A stretch of DNA of 64,000 bases from Myrmaecium sp. VS I D KN 1 (lineage: Eukaryota; Ascomycota; Dothideomycetes; Valsariales; Valsariaceae): positions 634,830 to 698,829 of the forward strand of contig JADQAV010000022.1 in assembly GCA_019775845.1 (NCBI GenBank). The letters are read 5' to 3'. Positions 46,410 to 56,890 of the stretch are shown here, one piece after another (the stretch's first letter is position 1; the number at the start of each line of letters is the position of its first letter). A program made the translations under genes and the position numbers. The notes beneath the pieces are model-generated. The model was given only the letters and a program-made list of their open reading frames with translations. It made no database searches and was not told the DNA's origin.

Positions 46410-46873
46410 AGACATGGATGGGATGCGAGAGATACCGGAAAGGAAGGAATGGTTGAGGAGAAGAAAGAGAAAGAGAGAGAGGGGGGGAGATGATTCGTTT
46501 CCTTTTCTTTTCCGGGTTCAAGCAGAGGATGTAAAACAGTTGCCCTGATCAATGGCGTTCGTATTCCGCATCACGCCTAGCTTGAAAATCTGAGCGTGAG
46601 GAAAGGACATGGAAGGTTTGCAAGTATATACAACACGAAAGAAATAAGGCTCGAAGTTGCCAACATGATGGCAGAACATGGCAGTGTTAGATCAAGAGGG
46701 AAGGAAAAGTTATGAACAAAACAAAAACACCTCCCACCCTTTCCTCCGAGGCGCCCGTGACAAAGGAAGAAATGGAAATCGGGAATCAAAAAGAGAAGGA
46801 GAGATGATGAAGCCCGCGCGCAACCGTGCGCCAGCTCTCAAAGCGGGAAACCGACAAAAAGAAAAGGAAAAAT
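46410..46873. other. Intergenic between convergent EthD and GH76 genes
   Basis: 464 bp, purine-rich; no gene supported. Confidence 0.5.
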
Positions 46874-48501
46874 TCATTCCCACTCCTCCGAAACCATCCA
46901 CATCCCCCCACCCAGCAAGCCAGCCAAAACCAGCGTGGTCAAGATCCCCGCGCCGACACGATCCCCCGTCGTGACATGCACAGCAGCGAGACGAGGGTCC
47001 TCATCACCCGCACCATCAGTGCCAGCGCTATAATCGCCTTTACTCGTGCCGCCAGAGGCGTTAGTAACAGGGCCCGCAACGCGGTCAACGAGCAAATTCT
47101 GCATGACCTCCAGCGCGCTCATCTGCTCGCCGACGCCGACGCTGCCGTCGAAGCCCGCCTGCGTCCAGCGGAGGCCGCACGTCTGGCCGTCGTCGCCGCC
47201 GACGCAGTTGCGCGCCGCGGCCGCGGCGGAGGTGCGCAGGAGGGGCGTGATGGTCGCCGCCGTCCACGGTGCCACCTTCGTCGTCACGCCCATCCAGCGC
47301 GACAGGTAGGCTTTGAAGGAGCGCTGGTCGACGTTGCAGAGCCCGTTGCCTTCGCAGGCGACCTCCGTCATCACGCCGTTTTGGAAGAAGGTCGCCGTTG
47401 TTTTGGCGAGGATCCCATCTACGCGGGTTTTCCATAGGTCGGATCCAGTCTGCGGGGAGGAGGTGGGTTAGTCAGGGGGTACTTTTTGAGAGCGCCTGGG
47501 GAGGGGAAAGCGCCGACGCTTCTCGTTCCGGCACCTATACGGGGTCATCTTACTTTATTCCACATGCTCGCCGCGCCATACAGAAAGATACCCGCATTAT
47601 ACGTCCACTGGATATGGTTGATGCTCGAGCAGTTCAACGTGTCGTCTGTACCGTCGTAGAACTCATAGTTCGGGCTCATCAAGCCGATCGCCTCGCCCCA
47701 GTCCCAGGCCCGGTTCGCCCAGTCGGCGTACGTGTCGTTGCCGGTGTAGCGGGCCAGCCGGGCGGCCATGTTGAAGAAGGCGCCCAGGCTGATGGTGTTC
47801 TTGTAGTTGTAGCCGTTGTTGAACTGGTAGATCTGCCATCGCAGCCCGCCTCCGCACGTGCTGGTGTCCCAGCGCGGCGCTTGGGTGTTGAAGACGGCTT
47901 GGGCGAGGGCGAGCCATTGCGGCTGGTCTTCCGGCGGATCGGGGTACTTGGTCTCGGCAGCGGTCAAGGCGGCCATGCCCCAGAACGCCTGGTCGTCGTT
48001 GCCGAGGGTGCTGGACTGGTTGGGCGGCATGTAGTTGTTGTCGGGCCCGACCTGGTGGAGCATTGCTTGGGTGGTGATGTTATTCCACTCATCATCGCCG
48101 GTGTAGTAGTAGTAGTCGACGAGAGCGGCGAACATGGCGCCGGCTTCCCACCAGTAGTACGGGTCGGGAAGATTACCGGGCACGTCGCCGGGATTCATGC
48201 CGGTGTACCATTTGAGCATCCCTTTGGCAGCAATCTTGGCGCCATTCTTGATGGACTCTGCAAGAGGTGGCCCGTTGTTAGCATGCGATCGGACATGTGT
48301 GAATGGGCTGTGATGTCCGGGGAGAGTTTGGACGGAGGTGCACGTGACGCGGAGATTGCGGGGTGATGCTTGGGGTATGAGCGGCCAGTGGCTCACTCAG
48401 GGACAGCGCGCGCGCTTACCGGGGTCGTCCGGATTCAGGTCGATGGCATGCACCACCCCCGCCAGCAAGAGTCCACGGGCGAAGAGGGAGTACAGCAGCA
48501 T
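46874..48501 (-). CDS. GH76 mannan endo-1,6-alpha-mannosidase (DCW1/DFG5-like)
   Basis: Three exons, 48501-48420, 48257-47554 and 47449-46874, 453 residues. Family members act at the cell surface on alpha-1,6-mannan or GPI glycans and cross-link wall proteins. Seen: signal peptide [57 protein letters not shown], the catalytic Asp pair in [38 protein letters not shown], and [10 protein letters not shown]. The C-terminus has an Asn/Gly/Ser-rich stretch then a hydrophobic tail ([19 protein letters not shown]) ending in VSEEWE. This would suit a GPI-anchor signal or a membrane anchor; the polar end is a little unusual for GPI. The ATG at 48501 gives the signal peptide; an upstream in-frame ATG at 48624 would bury it. 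Confidence 0.9.
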
Positions 48502-49723
48502 GTTGGGGATGCGCAAGGATGGCGAACACGCCTCCGGTTGAAGGATATCACCGCTTCTCGACGCTGCTTGATGATCGTAGCACGGCTGCAAAAGTAATAC
48601 GACTGTCCGGACAGCGGGTGACAAAGAGCGACGGTCGATTCACGCGCCGGGATGTTGGAGTAGGTAGGGAAGGACGGTGTCCACGTGCGAGGGATGCCGC
48701 AAGGCGGATGGACAAAGGGATGTTCGGAGCGAAAGAGAGAGGCGAGAACAAGTGACAGGGTCACAAAGCAGCAACAGGAACGGAGAAGGAGAAGCAACGA
48801 GTGAATGAAGAGAAAGGTCGAAGGGGAGAGTGAGTGAGAGAGAGAGGGTCATGACGGCGCCGGAGGGTCACAACATGATGTCTGCGAGAGCGAGAGAAGT
48901 GTGAGCTCGGTGGGTGGAAGGGACTGCGCCTCCCTTGGGCTTTGGCGGCCAAGTCTGGGAAGGGCGGACTCAGCGCGCGCGCTCAGGCGGGCTCAGCGGG
49001 CTCATGTTACTCGTGTGAGGAGGCAAGAGTACGCTGGGCGTGAGGGACACCGAGGCGGATCTGCTTGGTCCCCCGTTGCTCCTCGTGCCTGGACGACCTG
49101 CGGACGACCTGGGCGCGCTTCCTGGTTCGCTCGAGGAGGCGTCTTGGCGGGACTGTCTCACGGTGACCTGGGCTGCTTGGCTGCTTGGCTCAATCGGTCT
49201 TTCATCTCGTAGGAGGGAGGGGGGAAAGCCATCTCATCCTGAATCGATCATCCGGACGATCCATTCCAACGACCAGTCTGACATTGCTGTACTGCCGGTT
49301 GCCGTAGTTAGTTAGTGTATGTATGGATCCCTCTCCTCCCAGATCCCGGAGTAGCAAGGGGAGAGAGAAGAGAGAGGGAATGAAGAAAGGATGGAGTGGG
49401 AGTGAGTGACTACGGGGTGGAGATCTCCCACTCACCCACTCACCCACTCACTACTGCCCCACACCCCAGACTTGCCAAGCCGCGCCGGTGGAAGAGCAGG
49501 CGGATTGGCGGGTTGCCCCCTGGGGCCTGCCAGGAAACCTGCTCGCCCGCCCTGCCCTGGTGGCGTCGATATATTAACCTTATTTGTCTCTCCTCAAACT
49601 CCAAACTTGATGGCATTTATCAATTTTGCCCTTGCTTCGAGGCGGATTTTCACCAAGCGGTTCCCTCTCACGAGAGCTCACATAAGCGTACATTAGGTAT
49701 ATCAGATAAGATACTCGCCAACA
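48502..49723. other. Intergenic, GH76 promoter side
   Basis: No gene supported. Purine-rich stretches (GAGAGAGAG near 48835-48845) and a short CACTCACCCACT tandem near 49427-49452. Confidence 0.4.
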
Positions 49724-50202
49724 TATTCTTACTTACAAGTGATCGCGGATTTTAGCAGATTTTACCGCAACTTAAAAAAATAGGTTAGGTAGGGGAATAG
49801 CTAGAAGATCTATATAAAAGAACTATATAGCGCCGCCGCACAACGACGTAAATCTATAAAATATATAACTTAAAGTATAGAATAAGAAAACCTATATATT
49901 TTAATATAGATTTTATAAAGATTTTTCTCTTATTATTATAAAAAATAGGAGTAAAATAAGAAAAAAAAACTTTTTCTAAGAATATAATTTATTATAATAT
50001 AACCTCTACTTATTTATATATAAATTTAATAGTATAAGATATATTTTTCCTTATTATATACTTTAAGCTATATATTTTATAGATTTATATTATTACGCGG
50101 CGGCGCTATATAGTTCTTTTAAAAGTATCCCCTAGTCGTGTCCTAGAAAAAACGCTAAGCTGCGAATTCTGAAAAGTCCGCGATCACTTATAAGTAAGAA
50201 TA
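49724..50202. mobile_element. Palindromic AT-rich MITE, probably Tc1/mariner-derived, RIP-like
   Basis: A 479-bp element with long terminal inverted repeats. The left end reads TATTCTTACTTACAAGTGAT and the right end is its near-perfect reverse complement (…ATCACTTATAAGTAAGAATA). Pairing continues inward for about 180 bp: AGAACTATATAGCGCCGCCG at left against CGGCGGCGCTATATAGTTCT at right. TA at both outer edges fits a TA target duplication. No ORF. The interior is strongly AT-rich, and the arms differ mainly by C-to-T/G-to-A changes, as expected after repeat-induced point mutation. Confidence 0.85.
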
Positions 50203-50592
50203 CTATTACTAAGTCGAAACTATATAAACTATCCTGTATCTTCGCTGAACCGACCTTCTCTTATATATATTGCGGTTATTAGATAAATCAGAGTATGCTG
50301 CTGAGTAACTAAAACAAGTTTGATAAATGAATAAATATCGGTATAAAATAACCTTAAGCCGTAATATAAATTTAAGGTGTCTTTAGTGTCTCCATCCCTC
50401 GTGCCTCAGGCAATGAATAGTTCCCTCCGCAGCCTCGTCGCCATAACAGCGCAGCATCGCCTGATACAAGAAATCCCCTTACACATCCTTTCTTGAAACC
50501 CAGTATCCACCACATGCCCCTATCCAGAATGTGTAAGCAAACACTAACACGGAATAAAACTCCTCTCCTTCCTCCGCTCGCCCATCGCGAGT
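50203..50592. other. AT-rich flank between MITE and first small zinc-binding gene
   Basis: 390 bp, AT-rich for the first ~180 bases; nothing recognised. Confidence 0.4.
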
Positions 50593-50784
50593 TCAGCCAG
50601 ATTTATAAATGCAATGCACGACCCACCGCTCGCACCGGCGGTGGGCGCACAGGACGCACTGGATGTCCATGCTCAGGTTGTAGGTCCGGCAGTTGCCGCA
50701 GTCCCAGCCGGTGAAGATGATGAACTGTGGGGCGGGGACGGAGGGGTGGTTGTGGTAGTGGATATACATCGTGTGTCGGTTCAT
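50593..50784 (-). CDS. Small Cys/His zinc-binding protein 1
   Basis: 63 codons plus stop. The core GWDCGNCRTYNLSMDIQCVL continues CAHRRCERW. It shares with its neighbours the pattern W-x-C-x2-C-x(9-15)-C-x2-C-x-H-x2-C, resembling RanBP2-type/ribbon zinc fingers common as tiny proteins in Pezizomycotina. The last Cys of the pattern is replaced here (CERW), although HC lies four residues later. No signal peptide. The first ATG follows a region that could hold an upstream exon. Function unknown; zinc binding is inferred from the Cys/His spacing only. Confidence 0.6.
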   Translation of the reverse strand: MNRHTMYIHYHNHPSVPAPQFIIFTGWDCGNCRTYNLSMDIQCVLCAHRRCERWVVHCIYKSG

Positions 50785-51327
50785 GTATTGTATATGTCGG
50801 TGGGGGTTTGAATATAAGTGTAGAGTGGTGCGGGGGAGGAAGTTTGGGTGCGGTGGTGGTCATGATATATTATGTTCCTGCGTTTACATGGGTTTTCGAG
50901 AGACGATGGTTGCTTGCTTTGCAAACACGTACCGTTTTCCTGTCCTCGAGGGAGGTAAGGTAGTGGACGCATGCCTTGAAGAAACTGGGTCACGAAATCT
51001 GTGTAGAATAGCAGAAGAAGGGGAGGCAGCATATTATGTATTCCTCTGTGGTGTGGTGACCTATATTTGAGGGTATATATTGTGTTTAACATTAATTTGG
51101 CGTTGGAGAAGGCGACTTCTTTCTTGGCCATATTTCATACTTCGCATTTCACCAGAAACCCGGGGGTCAGCAGATCAACGCAACTACAAAACCCACCCTG
51201 CACTTCAAAATATATAAACATATGCCTGCCTATCAATTTCTCCTTCTTCTTCGCCCTCCACCATCAACACAACCTAACTCCACATCCCACACGCTCCCAC
51301 TTGCAACCAAACACAACAACAACAACC
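50785..51327. other. Intergenic
   Basis: 543 bp; divergent upstream regions of the small zinc-binding gene 1 and the small basic protein at 51328. No other gene seen. Confidence 0.35.
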
Positions 51328-51564
51328 ATGCCCCAACCCCACCCCCCTATCCCCCCCAAATCCGGGTCTCCACCGGACATGGAAGAGGGGGGGGAGGAGC
51401 AGCGCCCGCGCTCCGGTTCCGGAAAAGCTCACGCCCGCAGACCCCTCAGGCAGACGAACGGCAACGGTGGGAATCATAGGGTCAGGCGGGAGGAGACGCC
51501 GGAGGTGGAGGATGAGAGTCGGTTTGAACGCTCTGCGGCGCCGTCGCCGGATCTGGGGTTTTGA
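51328..51564 (+). CDS. Small disordered basic/acidic protein, hypothetical
   Basis: 78 codons plus stop, starting in a typical fungal context (CAACAACAACAACCATG after a long CA-rich leader). The product is Pro, Gly, Glu and Arg-rich, with SGSGKAHARRPLRQ in the middle and an end of AAPSPDLGF. No domain, signal or membrane segment; expected to be disordered. Not recognised. The open frame extends further upstream (from 51067) but that part reads like non-coding leader. The leader and start context are the main evidence. Confidence 0.4.
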   Translation: MPQPHPPIPPKSGSPPDMEEGGEEQRPRSGSGKAHARRPLRQTNGNGGNHRVRREETPEVEDESRFERSAAPSPDLGF

Positions 51565-51887
51565 AGTACGGTAGATGATGGATGACTGGGTGGTGGAAGA
51601 GAGGACTATTTCTACTTATGGGATGGGGTGCGCTTACCTACCCACGGACAGTCGGAGCAGGCGAATAGGATTAGGGGAGAGAATACCTAGATTCAAGGGT
51701 AGAATGATATTACAACTAACTTGATATTGTCACTGGGGGTGTGTTAAATGCTGCCATATAGCAGGTCAGTAGCACTGCCGATTTATTGCCATAGGTAAGT
51801 GGTCTTGGGTCCTCACAGGACTTTGCCATAACCACGCTGTAATGAAGCTCTACACCACAATGAACTCCTCCAGCTCAATCTCATTTC
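51565..51887. other. Intergenic between convergent small genes
   Basis: 323 bp, nothing recognised. Confidence 0.4.
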
Positions 51888-52061
51888 TCAAGGACTCGGC
51901 GACCGCTCCCTCCCATAATTCTTCCTGCAGTCGGTGCACACGGTGTGGGGGCAGTTGATACACTTCCACTCGTCGATGGGGTGATACTGCTTGCACTGGC
52001 AGCACCACCATCCTTTCGCCGGCGCGGAGTGAAGGACGGGCAGTTGTTCGGGTTTGGCCAT
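51888..52061 (-). CDS. Small Cys/His zinc-binding protein 2
   Basis: 57 residues, ATG at 52061, TGA at 51890-51888. The core GWWCCQCKQYHPIDEWKC is followed by INCPHTVCTDC, then a basic/Ser-Pro end. Pattern W-x-C-C-x-C ... C-x2-C-x-H-x2-C-x2-C is complete. It is the clearest member of the local group. The N-terminal 17 residues (MAKPEQLPVLHSAPAKG) are short and charged. No signal peptide. Same strand as the other copies, about 1.1 kb from copy 1 and 0.4 kb from copy 3. Function unknown. Confidence 0.68.
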   Translation of the reverse strand: MAKPEQLPVLHSAPAKGWWCCQCKQYHPIDEWKCINCPHTVCTDCRKNYGRERSPSP

Positions 52062-52488
52062 ACTGGATCTGATGCCTTTGCTTGAGTTATGCTGATGGTG
52101 ATGTGAGAGGGGAATGGGGATCTTTCTTGCTATTGACTGTGTCGAGGGGATGCGAGCGGTGTTGACCGCGTGAGGCTGCTTGCTTTATATATGGGTATCA
52201 TGACTTTGGTCACCAGGCTACGAGAGGCACGACTACGCATGACCGCTTCGATATCCCCAGTGGCAACGATACTGGGGCGGTCGTTTGGACAGCTGAGCAT
52301 CTTGCTGCAAACGATACCTCAACCCTCGGTAAACAAGGTCAGTCACATCGTGCAGAAGAGACATGTCAACGATCAGCGTTTGTCTATATCATTCCTCTGA
52401 TCCAGTTTTACAGAATCCGGCTTGATATATCAACGCTGATTACAAACAAGTGTTTCCAATTTGTCATCCCACAAGCCTAGCTAGGTGC
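52062..52488. other. Intergenic between zinc-binding copies 2 and 3
   Basis: 427 bp; promoter of copy 2. Nothing else recognised. Confidence 0.4.
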
Positions 52489-52644
52489 CTAATCTTCATA
52501 AGAAAACGTACAGCCGCCACAACGCGGATGATAGCACCAGGCGCAAATGGACGAACAGTCGCCATTCGAGTTTCTGAGCATCGCGGTGTTACAGCGGCAG
52601 CATCGCCACGCTGTCCACGGTTTGGAGTGCTGGATAAACGGCAT
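52489..52644 (-). CDS. Small Cys/His zinc-binding protein 3
   Basis: 51 residues, ATG at 52644, TAG at 52491-52489. The core AWRCCRCNTAMLRNSNGDC is followed by SSICAWCYHPRCGGC and an acidic end. The C-x2-C-x-H-x2-C... part appears as C-x2-C-x-H-x2-C-x2-C (CAWCYHPRCGGC), with an extra Cys in the loop. Same strand and order as copies 1, 2 and 4. Function unknown; probably a structural zinc-binding micro-protein. Confidence 0.62.
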   Translation of the reverse strand: MPFIQHSKPWTAWRCCRCNTAMLRNSNGDCSSICAWCYHPRCGGCTFSYED

Positions 52645-53526
52645 TGTGGATGGTTTTATTTAGTTAAACCGTTGCAAGGGATTGCCTTCCATCAATGATT
52701 TATCTTCCGGCAAATGCGTCTGGAGGGGTAGGGAAGTCACCCTTTATATACCCAACGTGCCGTTAGCAGCATGTGAGGTACAAACATGGTCATTTACGTG
52801 CTGTAAGATCGCGTGGTTTGAATGTTCTCAGCTCCATCACCGAAGCAGCCCGCCTCGTCACAAGACTAGAGAACAAGTATAGCGATGGGGTCATGGTTAC
52901 GGATTTATCCCAAAGCTTGGATTCTTGCACGCAACTGCCAGGCAACCTTTCTATACTGCTGATCACGATGGTTGCAATGGTTGCAATCGGCAACACTGTC
53001 ACCCGATCACTGGCCTGCAGCTAGTTCTTGAATCATTGAGCGTGATGAGGCACCGGGTGTGTGGAGAGGCTTTGCTTGTCGTGAGCCTGATCGAGTCACA
53101 AGGGCCCTCGATGAGTGTGGAAAGGAAATTGGCGAGCCTTCTTGCTTCTGGTGTTGGTTCCTTGTCGTAGTCCTATGGTGGGGTTTCTTCGGATTCAGGC
53201 AAGGTAAAGCCTTTATGTAGATGTGAAAAGAACAGTTCCCAGTGGCATTCCCTGCTCTTTCTGATGGGCATACTCCAGGTGCTTATACAACCATCTTACA
53301 ATGCTCGGGGGATTGTGTGATCACAGCATGACCCTTCCACTCTTTCCGGTAGTTTAGCTGTGTCATACTTTGATAGCATATCTTCGAGAGATCAAAGCAA
53401 TATCCAGATAGTGTGGGTATAGCGTTTGGTACAGTACGTTTCTAAGGCCTGACGCCCGGGAAATCCGCGTTTGATTATGTCCTAACAATGAGCCAAAGCC
53501 TCAGATCCGCCGCCTGCCAAAGGTGT
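52645..53526. other. Intergenic between zinc-binding copies 3 and 4
   Basis: 882 bp. Plus-strand open frames here are short and unrecognised. Confidence 0.4.
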
Positions 53527-53628
53527 TCACTTCTCGTAAGTTGGGTGGCAATCGCGGCACTGTCCATGCAGGCAGAGACACCATTCAGCATCCCTCGCGT
53601 TCGTCAGTTTACACTGGCAGCATGTCCA
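53527..53628 (-). pseudogene. Degenerate fourth copy of the Cys/His zinc-binding protein
   Basis: The minus strand reads WTCCQCKLTNARDAEWC followed by LCLHGQCRDC and a TGA at 53529-53527. It matches the group pattern except that the second pair is C-x-C instead of C-x2-C. The frame is open upstream for more than 100 bases but has no in-frame ATG; the nearby ATG at 53674 is out of frame by one. Either a decayed copy or a gene whose first exon I could not find. Confidence 0.45.
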
Positions 53629-55057
53629 ACCTAGCAAAGCTCGCGCGAGAGAGACGGAGAGTTCGGGAGTGGTAATCCATGTTGAACGGTATAGATAATC
53701 AAAGCGGTTTTCTCGTATTGAGTTTCCGGTACCGGTGGGAGATCTTTCTTTGCTCGCATGAAGGTGGGAGAAAGTGATCTTATAATATGTCTATGACGGA
53801 TATTCCGCTATTCCTCAAGCAACCGACTATTTCCGAGCAACAATGGCTCGTATTACTGAGTAACTCAACTGTATACAGCATTGGTTACGTTCGTCGGCGC
53901 ACATGAGGCCGCGCACGTGCAGCTTGATGGTCGTGTTGGTTGCCTTCAACTAGTTGAGGGGAGCATATCTCCCTCTATTGCCGGGCAAACAATGAATTAG
54001 GGCGGCTTCTTTTGGTAGGTCCATGCAATCAAGTGCTCATCAGAGGGATCAGGGCCAGAACGGAGGATATGTCTGTATGTAAGGTTGCAGCCAAGTGTAG
54101 CAATCACATGGCTGCCGCTTCTCTGCCTCTGAGATCTCCGCCACAAGCTTTCGCCTTATGGTCCTCTCTCTTCTTAGATATCAGACTGCGTAGTATGTCG
54201 AGAAATATATTTGAGGGGCTATTGACAATGACAGAAGCAGACTATGCCATGTCAGACGAATCAAAGTACATTAATTGCTCCCATAGTGGACCAAGAGGCC
54301 ATAGCACGTTGCTTCATCACAAGGCTAGCCAGTCTATATCAACATTACTACCTAACTCTTTCGCTACCAACTCCTGCAGATTAAGTATGCTCTCCTTGGT
54401 CTGCTAGAAGTAGCAGCAGCTTATCAACAGATCTACCGAAAATCCTAGATAATTCAATTCCATCTTCGAATCAAGGAGCAATATTGTTATCTGTTTTTGT
54501 ATCCGCGCAGGAGCTAATCATGCAGCATCCTTGCTCTCGACATCCTCTAATTATTCCCCGCTTGAACTCGCCTCCATGTTCTAAGAAGGCATGTATTAGG
54601 TGGAGGGCACGTAACTCGGTTCTCGAAAGAAGATGAGCTTTATCTTCCTATTGGACCGAGCTGCCGGCTTTTCCATCTGCGCGATCTCTATGTTAGCGTC
54701 AGTAGGGCTTTGGTTTGCTATCGCGAACCTGTGCAGCTTAGCAAACTCGAAAGACTACTTGTACGATGCGTATCGGTGGCGTGCTATGTATTTACAGAAT
54801 TACTTACCAATAACATGCATACTAAATGCATGGGTGACGCTTCCCCGCTTTCCCTTCCACGACGATATCAGTCGACCATTGACCACGAAGAGTCCACTTT
54901 TTTGCTACTTTTTCCTCCTCTTGTGAAGTGAAGAGATCTGGAGGTCATTAACTACGATTAAAGCAATATCTAAAGCTATATTTCGCCGGTACGTTCAGTC
55001 CTTGTAGTGCTTTCTTGACCTCATGGACTTGCTGATCAAACTAGAAACCTACCACTC
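53629..55057. other. Intergenic, 1.4 kb
   Basis: No gene supported. Lower GC than the left half of the window. Open frames at 54012-54407 and 54633-54926 are unrecognised and lack coding character. Confidence 0.4.
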
Positions 55058-55278
55058 ATGGCGAATAGCGCTGATTCAGGCAAAAGCGCTGGAGAAGAAG
55101 CTTCTATTGGCATCAAGGCCCCAGTCAAAGTCTTCAGCAAATGAGCTCCTCTGGAAGAAAAGCCCATGAAAAACGGAAGGCAAACCAGATTGCCAAAGGT
55201 ATAGCAACATTGGACGATACCGTGAAGGAATTGAAGCAAGAAGAACAGCATGGAGCAGAACATAAGAAGGAGCATTAG
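55058..55278 (+). pseudogene. Small charged protein in two overlapping frames (possible frameshifted gene)
   Basis: Two short plus-strand frames overlap at ATGA: 55058-55144 (28 residues, starting MANSADSGKSAGEEASIGIK) and 55141-55278 (45 residues, MSSSGRKAHEKRKANQIAKG then a Glu/Lys-rich helix). Both look like real low-hydrophobicity protein and the second resembles a coiled coil. A one-base difference in the AAA run at 55139-55141 would separate them. They may be one gene broken by a deletion or sequencing error, or two chance frames. The end lies 8 bp from the convergent APH-like gene. Confidence 0.3.
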
Positions 55279-55285
55279 TTACATT

Positions 55286-56890
55286 TTATGTTGCTTCGAA
55301 AGCCTTCTGAAGCTCAGTGTCATAGGCTTCTTTGTCAGATAGTTTCCTTGCAAGAAAACGTACAAGATCTTTGCCCCATAACGGTGGCATGATTTGACAA
55401 AAAGCTTGATCATCCAGATGTTCATTTTTGAGTCGGGGTTTGACATGATCGTAGAATATTGTGAAGAGGCCCGTAGGACTCTGAAGCGCAAGAGCATACC
55501 AAAACATGCCCGTTTCCCATGTTCGTTGCATGATGCTGGGGAGGTTCAAGCCACTGTTCTCGGTAGACATATCCCTACTTTCATTTTGGAGAATCGCCAT
55601 AAATTCCTTTCGTATCTTATCGTAGTCCTCAGGTATAATCGTATCCACGCTCTGGTTTGTCAACCAATATGGAGGTTGTACCATTTCCACAGGCTGTGAA
55701 CATGCCCATTCGAGGTCTACAAGGCAGGTGATATTCCAGTCTTGGTCAACGAAGATATTGCTTTGATGGAGATCTGTTAGGGTAAAAAGAAACGGACCGC
55801 GGCGGAACTCTGGCTGGAAAAACAATGGAGCGATTGTGCGCATTGCGGCCAAGGCTGACATCTGGTAAACGGCATCTCCGGAATCATTGATGGCGTTTGG
55901 TTGATAACGGAGACGGTTATCATGAACTGAGAGGAGATCTGCGACATATGATTCAACGGTTTCGTAGGTGAAGTCCCGCGGTATGTCGGTAGGGATCTTC
56001 TCATTCTCCAGTGCTTGGACATCGACTGAAAGAGGTCGGTTCGATAACTGGAGGTACCCTTGATTATCAATAGTGAAAGATCCTATTCTGGAAACAGGCA
56101 CACGTGCAATGTTCAGTAACAGGCGAGAGAGGCCGCGAAAGAGGTTCTGTCGACAGTCCGCTTCATGGTTTCTCTGAAGCCATGTATTTGAGAGCATCTC
56201 ACCCCTCTCAACATACTCGATCAGAAGATAACCCGTACGTACTTCCAGGCTCTCATACGCCCATGTGCCAAGCTCATGACGAACGTACTGAGACGGAACT
56301 TGAAACCCGAAGAAGGATAGAAGTCTCCGCCGTAGGAGTTGCAGGCACTGACGAAAATACGGTAAATCTTGGAGGCGAGTGAACTAGACTCATAGTTAAT
56401 AGTAAGTTTGATTAGACATAACCTGAATACGTACCATCTCCCCAGTAGACAATGCGAAACCATAGAGCTGCGGGATGGGTATATCGGGACAGTTCTCTTG
56501 GAACCAGACATAAGCTCCTGCCTCACATCGAATCTTTTCATCCGCATTGCCAGGTCGAAACTCTTCACCAACCCTGTGAGGTAAAGGTAACCGCAGAAGA
56601 AGACGAGTACTTGAGGGTCCCCCTTTCCATGCCTTGACAGTAAGGGGTATGCACACGTTGAAACTCCCGAACAGCCAGTCGGATTGATCAGAGATGTCAC
56701 AGTCTTCAGAGGAATCCAGGTTTAAGTGATGCTTCACAACAGTTTGGATCCAGTGGCCCTGCTTCTCGATACTTCTAAAAAATTGATGCCTCTGCTCTTT
56801 ATAGCCTAGTTCGTGGAGAACATTGAACTCCTTCTCCTTAGCTGAACTATAGGTAATATCGCGGCGCTCGAGCTGGCGTATTCGTGACAT
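55286..56890 (-). CDS. APH/choline-kinase-like phosphotransferase family protein
   Basis: Two exons, 56890-56435 and 56383-55286 (GTACGT...TCTAG), 517 residues. Protein-kinase-like fold related to aminoglycoside phosphotransferases. Seen: N-lobe DWLFGSFNVCIPLTVKAW and a Lys/Glu-type region (LLLRLPLPHRVG, EAGAYVWFQENCPDIPIPQL), hinge YLLIEYVERGEML, catalytic loop FTLTDLHQSNIFVD (usual H-G-D-x-H-x2-N in variant form TDLHQSN), and metal-binding Asp in ITCLVDLEWA. Such genes form large fungal expansions with unknown small-molecule or protein substrates. Nothing suggests an antibiotic resistance role. Codon use is less GC-biased than most of the window, as is common for this expanded family. Confidence 0.82.

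Noticed and set aside
45644-46521. Minus-strand frames with poly-Gly/poly-Pro and X residues
   Set aside because: They cross the poly-G/NN/poly-C assembly gap and lie antisense to the EthD gene.
46874-48501. GH76 gene as a cluster member
   Set aside because: Cell-wall enzyme with no AflR-type site found in its near promoter; probably the right border of the cluster.
52682-52882. Plus-strand frame with TCCKIAWFECSQLHH, superficially like the zinc-binding cores
   Set aside because: Opposite strand and wrong Cys/His spacing; treated as coincidence.
55286-56890. APH-like gene as an antibiotic resistance gene
   Set aside because: Such kinases are widely expanded in fungi with other roles; only the fold is shared with aminoglycoside phosphotransferases.
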